Of a DNA stretch of 40,007 nucleotides, positions 33,644-40,007 are shown in pieces. The position numbers and the translations under genes were made by a program. The stretch comes from Bacteroidota bacterium (GTDB lineage Bacteria > Bacteroidota > Bacteroidia > Chitinophagales > Chitinophagaceae). The stretch covers positions 1-40,007 of the forward strand of contig JAFDXH010000087.1 in the NCBI GenBank assembly GCA_018268075.1. The letters are read 5' to 3'. The notes beneath the pieces are model-generated. The model saw only the letters and a program-made list of their open reading frames with translations, ran no database searches and had not been told where the DNA came from. Numbering within the stretch: the stretch's first letter is position 1; every line of letters begins with the position of its first letter.

Positions 33644-34438
33644 TTATCTCCTACCGCCTCTGCCAGCTCCACCGCCGCCTCTTCTATCACCTCCACGATC
33701 TCTATCACCACCTCGGCGGTCATTAAATCCACCTCTCCTATCGCTACCCTGCATTTCATTATCATTTTTGCCACCACCTGCTATAATGTTTGGATTCAGA
33801 TCGCGCTTGGATAATACCTCGCCTTTGCAAATCCATACTTTTATACCAATTTTTCCATAAACTGTTTGGGCAAAGATGCTTGAATAGTCTATATCCATTC
33901 TCAATGTATGCAGTGGGGTACGCCCTTGTTTTATTTCTTCACTACGTGCTATTTCTGCACCGCCCAGTCGCCCACCTACTCTCACTTTTATCCCTTCTGC
34001 CCCCATACGTAGTGCTGAAGCGATTGACATTTTAATTGCCCTTTTATAATTAATACGGTTTTCAATCTGTCTGGCAATGGTATCAGCAACAATTGCTGCA
34101 TCCAGCTCCGGCCTGCGGATTTCCAATATATTTATTTGTACATCATCCTTTCCGGTTAGTTTTTTTAATTCCTCTTTGATCCTGTCAACCTCTCCACCAC
34201 CTTTACCAATGATGATCCCTGGCTTGGAAGTGTGAATGGTAATAATCAATTTATTAAGTGTACGCTCTATTACTATCTTAGCGATACCACCTTTGTTGAT
34301 ACGGGCATTGAGGTAGGTCCTGATTTTATCGTCTTCAATCAGTTTTTTACCATAATCTTTCGAACTAGCGTACCAATTGCTATCCCATCCCCTGATGATT
34401 CCCAATCTGGCTCCTGTCGGATTTGTTTTTTGACCCAT
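33644..34438 (-). CDS. rpsC: 30S ribosomal protein S3 with RGG-rich tail
   Basis: S3, 264 residues, lies at the mRNA entry channel and has a KH domain (about residues 60-120; [21 protein letters not shown] is the loop). The C-terminal domain carries the [19 protein letters not shown] signature. After the usual core end (about residue 220) is a tail of around 40 residues with repeated RGG and GGDR units, longer than in E. coli S3. The tail is basic and probably disordered, binding RNA. The repeats are encoded by tandem codons, not by a sequence error as far as I can see. Confidence 0.97.
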   Translation of the reverse strand: MGQKTNPTGARLGIIRGWDSNWYASSKDYGKKLIEDDKIRTYLNARINKGGIAKIVIERTLNKLIITIHTSKPGIIIGKGGGEVDRIKEELKKLTGKDDVQINILEIRRPELDAAIVADTIARQIENRINYKRAIKMSIASALRMGAEGIKVRVGGRLGGAEIARSEEIKQGRTPLHTLRMDIDYSSIFAQTVYGKIGIKVWICKGEVLSKRDLNPNIIAGGGKNDNEMQGSDRRGGFNDRRGGDRDRGGDRRGGGGAGRGGRR

Positions 34439-34448
34439 TATTTGGATT

Positions 34449-34982
34449 TTATTTTTTAGTTTTTTCTGTTGATTTTGTTGGCTTCTTTTCAGTAGCCGGT
34501 TTACTCTTTACTGTTGCCTCTTTCTTTTTGGCAGTAGTTTTTTTAGCTGGTGCAGCCTTTACCTCAGTAGCTGCATTTGCAGCAGGCAACGGAGCCTCAT
34601 TTTTTACTTTTGCCTTTTTTATGCCTGGTATAGCCTGATTATTTTTACTATCTACTACAATTGTAACATGGTTGCTACGCTTACGCACTCTATAACCACG
34701 CCCCTGTGGTGCCGGACGCATACGTTTAATTACTCTACCACAATCCACCATGATTGTTTTGACTACCAGACCAGCATCTTCTACCTTCTCTTCACTGTTT
34801 TTCTGCTCCCAGTTATTGATAGCGCTTTTTAATAATTTATACATGGGTACAGCAGGATGCTTTGGATTGAATTGTAAAATACCCAATGCTTTCTCTACTT
34901 CCATACCCCGGATCAAATCAGCCAGCAAACGCATTTTGCGTGGTGAAGTGGGATAATTATTCAGTTTTGCTACAGCTTCCAT
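34449..34982 (-). CDS. rplV: 50S ribosomal protein L22 with Lys/Ala-rich extension
   Basis: L22, 177 residues from ATG 34982, lines the exit tunnel. The core reads [26 protein letters not shown] and ends after the signature [21 protein letters not shown]. After about residue 122 it has a tail of about 55 residues rich in Lys, Ala and Thr (for example [15 protein letters not shown]) that E. coli lacks. ATG 35006 would add eight residues (MSYQEIIN) absent in relatives. The tail probably wraps over rRNA at the surface. Confidence 0.95.
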   Translation of the reverse strand: MEAVAKLNNYPTSPRKMRLLADLIRGMEVEKALGILQFNPKHPAVPMYKLLKSAINNWEQKNSEEKVEDAGLVVKTIMVDCGRVIKRMRPAPQGRGYRVRKRSNHVTIVVDSKNNQAIPGIKKAKVKNEAPLPAANAATEVKAAPAKKTTAKKKEATVKSKPATEKKPTKSTEKTKK

Positions 34983-35021
34983 ATTTATAATTTCTTGATA
35001 ACTCAAACCGCAAGAGCGGTA

Positions 35022-35294
35022 CTAAGCGATTTTTTTACTTGAATGTCCTTTAAAATTTCTTGTGGGTGCAAATTCGCCCAATTTATGCCCTACCATAAAT
35101 TCTGTAACATACACCGGTATAAATTTATTACCATTATGCACGGCAAACGTATGTCCTACAAAATCCGGTGTAATCGTAGAGCGGCGTGACCAGGTCTTTA
35201 TTACTCCTTTTTTAGAAGTACCGTCATTAATTGCAAGGACCTTATCTTCCAGCTTTGCTTCCACGTAGGGTCCCTTTTTTATTGAACGAGCCAT
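35022..35294 (-). CDS. rpsS: 30S ribosomal protein S19
   Basis: S19, 90 residues, in the small-subunit head near the A-site t[18 protein letters not shown] at the start, and [28 protein letters not shown] near the end are the family signature. It lies between rplB and rplV as usual. Confidence 0.98.
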   Translation of the reverse strand: MARSIKKGPYVEAKLEDKVLAINDGTSKKGVIKTWSRRSTITPDFVGHTFAVHNGNKFIPVYVTEFMVGHKLGEFAPTRNFKGHSSKKIA

Positions 35295-35323
35295 TTATTT
35301 TAATTGATTTAAGTATTTAATAT

Positions 35324-36166
35324 TTATTTATTAGGCAACTTTTTACCGTTACGTCTTTGAATGATCATTTTATCTGATCCCTTTCCACGTGTACGGGTAA
35401 TTTCACCTTTAGCATATTTACCTGTTCTGCTACGAGGATGCCCACCCGAAGCTTTACCTTCACCACCACCCATCGGGTGATCTACAGGGTTCATCGCTAC
35501 ACCTCTTACACGCGGCCTACGCCCGAGCCATCTGTTACGTCCTGCCTTTCCTTTACTTTCCAGACTATGATCGCTATTGCTCACTTCGCCAACAGTAGCA
35601 TAACAATTGATCAATATCTTTCTCAACTCGCCACTGGGCATTTTCAGCACTGCATAATTTTCTTCCTTATTGGTAAGCTGAGCTGAAGAGCCTGCGCTTC
35701 TGGCTAATTTACCACCTTGCCCTGGCTGCATCTCAATATTATGAACAATAGTTCCAAGAGGCATATTTTTCAATTTCAATGCATTTCCAAGTTCAGGGGC
35801 TACAGCATCGCCACTTATGATGGTAGCGCCTACCTGTAATCCTCTTGGTGCAATGATGTATTTTTTCTGCCCATCTACATAGCTTAGCAAAGCTATAAAT
35901 GCACTCCTGTTGGGATCGTACTCTATAGTTTTTACCGTTGCAGAAATATCTTTTTTATTTCTTTTAAAATCAATAATCCGGTACATCTTCTTGTGCCCAC
36001 CGCCCAAGTAACGGGTACTTCTGCGTCCTTGCCTGTTACGTCCTGCAGAATGGTGTACTTTTTCTACAAGGCTCTTTTCGGGTACATTGGTAGTAACCTC
36101 TGCATAAGCATTCCCTATTCTCCAGCGGGTGCCTGCGGTTGTCGGTTTATATTTTCTTAAAGCCAT
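35324..36166 (-). CDS. rplB: 50S ribosomal protein L2
   Basis: L2, 280 residues, is needed for subunit joining and peptidyl transfer. [19 protein letters not shown] near the start, and the signature [18 protein letters not shown] with the functionally important His near residues 230-240, are present. The chain is normal in length and sits between rplW and rpsS. Confidence 0.98.
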   Translation of the reverse strand: MALRKYKPTTAGTRWRIGNAYAEVTTNVPEKSLVEKVHHSAGRNRQGRRSTRYLGGGHKKMYRIIDFKRNKKDISATVKTIEYDPNRSAFIALLSYVDGQKKYIIAPRGLQVGATIISGDAVAPELGNALKLKNMPLGTIVHNIEMQPGQGGKLARSAGSSAQLTNKEENYAVLKMPSGELRKILINCYATVGEVSNSDHSLESKGKAGRNRWLGRRPRVRGVAMNPVDHPMGGGEGKASGGHPRSRTGKYAKGEITRTRGKGSDKMIIQRRNGKKLPNK

Positions 36167-36228
36167 ATTTGTTATTGTTTCTGAGAACCTGATTCAAAAA
36201 AAATCAAGATTCCTGATTATTATTTTAA

Positions 36229-36528
36229 TTAAATATTACCATACAGGTCAATTGTTTCCCCCTCAGCTACTGTTACTACCGCCTTTTTCTTTGCCGGCTT
36301 TCTACCTACAAGAAGCCCTGCTTTTGTATTTCTTTGCTTCACTTTAGAGGGCATCGTATGGGTGTTTACATTTGCCACTTTAATGCCATAAAAATCCTCA
36401 ACGGCCTTTTTTATTTCAAGCTTGTTAGCCTTCCTGTTTACAATAAAAGTATAGCGGTTTAGTTTTTCACTTTGCGCATTAACCTTTTCTGATAGAACCG
36501 GCTTTATTAAAACTTCTGATAATTTCAT
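36229..36528 (-). CDS. rplW: 50S ribosomal protein L23
   Basis: L23, 99 residues, lies at the exit-tunnel rim and provides a docking site for trigger factor and SRP. It shows KLSEVLIKPVLSEKVNAQSE at the start and RKANKLEIKKAVEDFYGIKVANVNT, the family's helix-strand region, in the middle. Confidence 0.96.
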   Translation of the reverse strand: MKLSEVLIKPVLSEKVNAQSEKLNRYTFIVNRKANKLEIKKAVEDFYGIKVANVNTHTMPSKVKQRNTKAGLLVGRKPAKKKAVVTVAEGETIDLYGNI

Positions 36529-36560
36529 TATTCTTTATTTGAAATTTATTCTACTTTTTT

Positions 36561-37208
36561 TTATGCTTCTGCTCCTTCCGCATTTTCTTCAACAAAAATC
36601 TTTGCTGCACCTTCGGTAAATATTACCGTATCTGCATTTACAATATCGTAAGTATTAATATCACTTAATAATGTACCACAAACTGAAGGATTATTTCTAA
36701 AGCTCTTATAGACGTTTTCATTAAATTCCGGCATTACAAACAAAGTTTTTCTGCTTTCGTTGTTTACTGCCTTGAATATTTTAGCCAAATGCCCTGTGGC
36801 AGGTTTGTCCATTGCAAATGAGGCATCCTCCATGATCAAGATCTTATTGTCTTTGGCTTTACTGCTAAGGGCACCAATTTTAGCAAGATCTTTCACCTTA
36901 CGATTCAATTTAATATTGTAACCGTGTGGTTTGGGGCCAAATACGGTACCACCACCTTTGTACAAGGGGTTGCGTATATTGCCTTTACGGCTACCGCCGG
37001 TTCCTTTTTGCTTATGTAGCTTTTTAGAAGAACCTTTTACCTCTGCACGAGTCTTTACCTTATGATTTCCTTGGCGCTGAGCAGCAAGATATTGCTTCAC
37101 TGCCAACCAGATTACATGACTGTTAGGGTCTGCTGCAAATATTTCATCCGGCATATCAATCGTCCTACCGGTTTTTTGTCCTTCTTTATTAATTATATCT
37201 AATTGCAT
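36561..37208 (-). CDS. rplD: 50S ribosomal protein L4
   Basis: L4, 215 residues, has a globular part and a long basic loop that reaches the exit tunnel. The loop is seen at KTRAEVKGSSKKLHKQKGTGGSRKGNIRNPLYKGGG. In E. coli, L4 also regulates S10 operon transcription through a leader before rpsJ; such control here is unproved. One base separates it from rplC. Confidence 0.97.
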   Translation of the reverse strand: MQLDIINKEGQKTGRTIDMPDEIFAADPNSHVIWLAVKQYLAAQRQGNHKVKTRAEVKGSSKKLHKQKGTGGSRKGNIRNPLYKGGGTVFGPKPHGYNIKLNRKVKDLAKIGALSSKAKDNKILIMEDASFAMDKPATGHLAKIFKAVNNESRKTLFVMPEFNENVYKSFRNNPSVCGTLLSDINTYDIVNADTVIFTEGAAKIFVEENAEGAEA

Positions 37209-37209
37209 A

Positions 37210-37827
37210 TTATTTCTGAATTAAAACGATTGAACCATTATGGCCGGGAACCGAGCCACTTATTAATAAGTAATTTTTTTCAGGAAAAATCTTTACTACT
37301 TTCAAACCTTTAAGCTGTACTTTATCATGACCCATCCTGCCTGCCATACGCATTCCTTTAAACACACGAGAAGGATATGATGAACCACCAATAGAACCTG
37401 GCGCACGCTGACGATCATGCTGTCCGTGAGATTGCTCACCTACACCATGAAACCCATGCCGCTTTACCACACCTTGAAACCCTTTTCCTTTAGTGGTACC
37501 AACTACGGTCACTTTATCACCTTCGTTAAAAATGCTGACGTCAATTGAGTCGCCTACATTTGCACTTGTTTCGCTATCGCGTATTTCTTTTACGTATTTT
37601 TTTGCCGATGTATTTGCTTTGGCAAAATGATTCTTTTCTGAGAGGAGGGTATGCTTTTCTTTTTTATCTCCAAAAGCTATCTGAACAGCATTATAGCCAT
37701 CAGTATCCAAAGTTTTCTTTTGAGTAACTACACATGGTCCCGCTTCTATAATGGTTACGGCAGTTTGCTTACCATTATTATCGAAAATGCTGGTCATGCC
37801 AACTTTTTTTCCTATAATACTTTTCAT
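37210..37827 (-). CDS. rplC: 50S ribosomal protein L3
   Basis: L3, 205 residues, one of the first large-subunit proteins to bind 23S rRNA. MKSIIGKKVGMTSIFDNNGKQ at the start, the central loop with FHGVGEQSHGQHDRQRAPGSIGGSSYPSRVFKGMRMAGRMG, and the closing GSVPGHNGSIVLIQK identify it. It is separated from rpsJ by a 127-nt structured gap. Confidence 0.98.
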   Translation of the reverse strand: MKSIIGKKVGMTSIFDNNGKQTAVTIIEAGPCVVTQKKTLDTDGYNAVQIAFGDKKEKHTLLSEKNHFAKANTSAKKYVKEIRDSETSANVGDSIDVSIFNEGDKVTVVGTTKGKGFQGVVKRHGFHGVGEQSHGQHDRQRAPGSIGGSSYPSRVFKGMRMAGRMGHDKVQLKGLKVVKIFPEKNYLLISGSVPGHNGSIVLIQK

Positions 37828-37849
37828 TTCTATTTTATTATACCCAGCG

Positions 37850-37949
37850 CTCCGTTTTTTTAAAAAATCCGGAGATGGATGTTACATTTTTATATAAGAA
37901 CTTAGGCCACCTTCCAACCTTCCCCGAAAGGAAAAGAGAAGCGGATCTC
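37850..37949 (-). promoter_or_regulatory. Structured 5' leader between rpsJ and rplC
   Basis: The 127-nt gap holds two hairpin-forming stretches. CTCCG (37850-37854) pairs with CGGAG (37870-37874) around an inner TTTTTT/AAAAAA pairing. Further upstream for the minus strand, GAGA/TCTC pairs with AAAA/TTTT ends across about 37933-37953. This could be a processing, attenuation or translational control site. It is the largest gap in the operon. No known leader family was recognised. Confidence 0.4.
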
Positions 37950-37954
37950 TGCTT

Positions 37955-38260
37955 TTACGCCTTTATTTCAACATCTACACCTGAAGGCAGGTCTAACTTA
38001 GACAACGCATCTACTGTACGTGAGCTACTGGTATAAATATCCAGTAAGCGCTTGTGAGTACAAAGTTGAAATTGCTCACGTGCTTTTTTATTTACGTGAG
38101 GACTACGCAATACAGTAAAGATTTTTTTATGCGTAGGAAGCGGCACCGGGCCGGTTACTACTGCGCCTGTACTGCGCACAGTTTTTACAATTTTCTCAGC
38201 AGATTTATCTACCAGATTATGATCGTAAGACTGAAGTTTGATCCTGATTCTTTGTGACAT
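37955..38260 (-). CDS. rpsJ: 30S ribosomal protein S10
   Basis: S10, 101 residues, binds in the small-subunit head and doubles as NusE in antitermination. [25 protein letters not shown] at the start, [39 protein letters not shown] in the middle and the final [11 protein letters not shown] are characteristic. It is the first gene of the operon here, without the rpsL-rpsG-fusA genes that often precede it. Confidence 0.98.
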   Translation of the reverse strand: MSQRIRIKLQSYDHNLVDKSAEKIVKTVRSTGAVVTGPVPLPTHKKIFTVLRSPHVNKKAREQFQLCTHKRLLDIYTSSSRTVDALSKLDLPSGVDVEIKA

Positions 38261-38298
38261 GTTAAAGAACTTTTTATTCCAATTTTATTTTGGGATTG

Positions 38299-38330
38299 CA
38301 AATGTAGGAGGAATACAGCAGATAACAAAA
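38299..38330 (-). promoter_or_regulatory. Promoter of the S10-spc operon
   Basis: On the minus strand, -33 TTTTG (38330-38326) and -7 TACATTTG (38306-38299) are separated by 19 nt, a perfect Bacteroidota-type promoter with the same spacing as at suf. Transcription would start near 38293, about 32 nt before the rpsJ ATG. Confidence 0.7.
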
Positions 38331-38410
38331 AAAATAAAAAAATAAATTCTAAAAAAAACTGTTTGGCCAAATTGGCAACAATTTTTATGGTTGCAAATAA
38401 AATATAACTC

Positions 38411-38590
38411 ATGAAAAACAGCAAGAAAGCTCCTATTGGATTATCCAAGAAATAATTAGACCCTGAAAAAAATCAAAGTAAAATACAACAGAATACCATT
38501 ACTATAGACCAAACTGGTGTAAATGAAATTCTCAAACTGGCTCAAATTTGCAGTGTGGCTCCACTTGGCACAAGGTTGTGTTTTCGTTAA
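38411..38590 (+). pseudogene. Small reading frame with one in-frame stop, behind a promoter-like sequence
   Basis: From ATG 38411 the frame reads MKNSKKAPIGLSKK, then TAA at 38453-38455, then continues open as LDPEKNQSKIQQNTITIDQT and onward to TAA 38588-38590, 58 sense codons in all. A promoter-like TTTG-N20-TATGGTTG lies just upstream (about 38362-38393), the -7 part being one base off consensus. It could be a decayed small gene or a 14-residue peptide followed by noise. No family is recognised. The rest of the gap (38591-38859) shows nothing I can name. Confidence 0.3.
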
Positions 38591-38859
38591 CGCAAGCGGC
38601 TGCTTGTGCTATTGTCCTACTAACTAAAATTCAATTCGATCAGCCCTTGTACACACCTTTGCTACAAAGCTTGCGCCAATAACGGCTGAGAAAGTGTTGC
38701 ACTTACTACTTGAACTTAAGACATTAAATATTTATAAATAGTATTTCGGAGCATTCAGTAAATAAAAAAGCAATACAGGATTTCTAAATTTACACCTCTT
38801 TAAATTTTATTTTTTTCTCTTCCAGAGTACTATTAAAAAATTATTGCTGAAATTTGAAC

Positions 38860-39657
38860 ATGGCTATTCCCGACACAAATACTTTGGCTGGTTTTACATG
38901 GTGTACGCTCATTTTTTTTGTATTCATTTGTAGCCGGTACTTTCTGGTATCCGGTATATTTTATGGTATTTTTTACTATTGGTTCAGAGAAAGGTGGGGG
39001 AAATATAAAATCAACCTACAAGCCTATAAGAAAGGGCAATTCAAAAAGGAAATGTATTGGAGTACTATTGCAGCCTTGATTTTTGCAATAACCGGAGCTC
39101 TTTCCGTAGGGCTTTGGCAAAATGGATATTTGAAAATATATATTGCCCCCAGTTTATTTCCTTATTGGTACCTTCCGGTATCACTAATAATTTATATGCT
39201 TCTACAGGAAACCTACTATTACTGGCTTCACCGTTGGATGCATATTCCTAAAGTTTTTAAAATTATACATAAAATACACCACGACAGCAAGATTTCCTCG
39301 CCATTTACGGCATTTTCATTTCACCCGATTGAGGCATTGCTGCAAGCTATCTTTCTACCATTAGTTTTACTAATTATCCCAATTCAGCTTTATGTACTTA
39401 TTCTATTGCTTACACTCATGTCATTGAGTAGTGTAATCAACCACCTGGATATTGAATTATACCCTTCCGGCCATAAGGCTTTTTTTGCAAAGTGGGTAAT
39501 TGGGGCCACCCATCATTCACTTCATCATAAATATTATAAATATAACTATGGCCTATACTTTACATTTTGGGATGTATTAAAAAAAACGGAAAGCCCCTAT
39601 TTCAGGCAACTTCTTAATAGATTTTCAAAACATAGCGAAGAAAAAACCCAATACTGA
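38860..39657 (+). CDS. Fatty acid hydroxylase / sterol desaturase family membrane protein
   Basis: A 265-residue membrane-bound di-iron oxygenase of the fatty acid hydroxylase superfamily. The family's histidine boxes are present: HRWMH (about residue 124 on), HKIHHD, HLD in VINHLDIELYP, and HHSLHHKYY. About four to five hydrophobic helices surround them. The histidine set is complete, so the protein should be active; the lipid substrate (fatty acid, sphingolipid, carotenoid or sterol-like) is unknown. ATG 38860 is preferred to a TTG two codons earlier. Confidence 0.88.
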   Translation: MAIPDTNTLAGFTWCTLIFFVFICSRYFLVSGIFYGIFYYWFRERWGKYKINLQAYKKGQFKKEMYWSTIAALIFAITGALSVGLWQNGYLKIYIAPSLFPYWYLPVSLIIYMLLQETYYYWLHRWMHIPKVFKIIHKIHHDSKISSPFTAFSFHPIEALLQAIFLPLVLLIIPIQLYVLILLLTLMSLSSVINHLDIELYPSGHKAFFAKWVIGATHHSLHHKYYKYNYGLYFTFWDVLKKTESPYFRQLLNRFSKHSEEKTQY

Positions 39658-39745
39658 TTAGAAGTTTCTATTCGAAAAAAAGCCTAAAAAACTGATTGGC
39701 TTTAGAATAAATAGCAGAATGCTGGCATATTCCATTTATTAAATG

Positions 39746-39753
39746 TACATTTG
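39746..39753 (+). promoter_or_regulatory. -7 element before the cold shock gene
   Basis: TACATTTG matches TAnnTTTG exactly and ends 29 nt before the ATG at 39783. The -33 region is poor. The stretch from here to the ATG would form a short 5' leader of about 24 nt, much shorter than the long cold-shock leaders of enterics. Confidence 0.45.
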
Positions 39754-39782
39754 CCGTTCAATTTTTTAAACAACACAACAAA

Positions 39783-39986
39783 ATGGACAACAAAAACACA
39801 GGAACCGTTAAATTTTTCAATACTGAAAAAGGATTCGGTTTTATTAAGCACGATGATTCTTCTAAAGAAACATTTGTACATGCAAGCGGACTGATTGATG
39901 AAATCAAAGAAAACGACAAAGTAGAATTCGACTTGCAAAACGGTCAGAAAGGAATGAATGCCGTTAATGTGAAATTAATCGGCTAA
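39783..39986 (+). CDS. Cold shock domain protein (CspA family)
   Basis: A 67-residue cold shock protein, a five-stranded OB-fold RNA chaperone. The RNA-binding motifs RNP1 (KGFGFI, residues 17-22) and RNP2 (TFVHAS-type, residues 35-40) are present, and GTVKFFNTEKGFG is the family opening. It binds single-stranded RNA and relieves structure, in the cold or in other stress. The gene is followed by only 21 nt before the window edge. Confidence 0.96.
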   Translation: MDNKNTGTVKFFNTEKGFGFIKHDDSSKETFVHASGLIDEIKENDKVEFDLQNGQKGMNAVNVKLIG

Positions 39987-40007
39987 AATCGATATTTTTC
40001 AATGCAA

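Noticed and set aside
33591-33860. Proline-rich frame on the plus strand across rpsC
   Set aside because: It is the complement of the RGG-repeat tail of S3, which makes artificial Pro runs.
38209-38448. 79-codon hydrophobic minus-strand frame overlapping the start of rpsJ
   Set aside because: It overlaps the S10 promoter and the rpsJ start in another frame, and its hydrophobic character comes from T-rich DNA.

Overview
The window looks like a chromosomal segment of a Bacteroidota bacterium, probably Chitinophagaceae or Sphingobacteriales type. The DNA is AT-rich. Several genes have a promoter of the phylum's TTTG / TAnnTTTG form, Shine-Dalgarno sites are mostly absent, and start codons sit behind A-rich stretches. 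The gene content also fits: SufBCDSE plus a DUF59 protein, Rrf2 regulator, ECF sigma with a small one-helix partner, DUF190/CrcB, a secreted protein with a type IX-like tail, and a C-minus S14. No tRNA, rRNA, CRISPR array, prophage or intact insertion sequence was seen.

Layout. 1-703: 3' part of a 2-oxoacid dehydrogenase E2 gene. 897-1532: a monohaem cytochrome c. 1731-1826: a structured intergenic element. 1995-7850: an iron-sulfur assembly operon, sufB-C-D-S-E and a DUF59 (SufT-like) gene, whose promoter is embedded in a perfect 16-bp inverted repeat. 8009-11187: three tandem paralogous outer-membrane barrels and a large secreted protein. 11404-11865: an IscR-like Rrf2 regulator. 11883-12840 (minus): ECF sigma and membrane partner. 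12927-13697: NlpC/P60 peptidase. 13752-16137 (minus): a likely operon of a lipoprotein, fluoride channel CrcB, DUF190 protein, inorganic pyrophosphatase and a secreted protein. 16258-17232 (minus): PhoH ATPase. 17467-18502: dihaem cytochrome and DoxX-like protein. 18946-19221: acylphosphatase. 19405-22290: ureohydrolase, membrane protein and radical SAM protein in a tight operon. 22391-24780: a GT2 and a GT-C glycosyltransferase. 24781-25370: REP-like repeats around a truncated REP-associated transposase. 25371-26661 (minus): VOC protein and methionine aminopeptidase. 26736-38260 (minus): the S10-spc ribosomal protein operon, rpsJ to secY. 38860-39657: fatty acid hydroxylase family protein. 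39783-39986: cold shock protein.

How the parts fit together. The ribosomal cluster is read from one recognisable promoter in front of rpsJ and ends at an intrinsic terminator after secY. The genes that commonly flank it (rpsL-rpsG-fusA before it, infA-rpmJ-rpsM-rpsK-rpsD-rpoA-rplQ after map) are absent. The suf operon has the parts for Fe-S assembly (SufS/SufE sulfur donor, SufBCD scaffold, DUF59 maturation factor), and the nearby Rrf2 protein with three suitably placed cysteines is a candidate sensor for it. CrcB, DUF190 and pyrophosphatase form a plausible fluoride-handling unit, because pyrophosphatase is a classical fluoride target.

Most of the window is ordinary housekeeping sequence. 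The places most worth a second look are the suf operator palindrome, the REP/transposase remnant, the sigma factor without a canonical start codon, the fluoride/pyrophosphatase operon, the structured element at 1731-1826, and two reading frames interrupted by in-frame stops (18559-18900 and 38411-38590). I did not find a convincing new defence or biosynthetic system.
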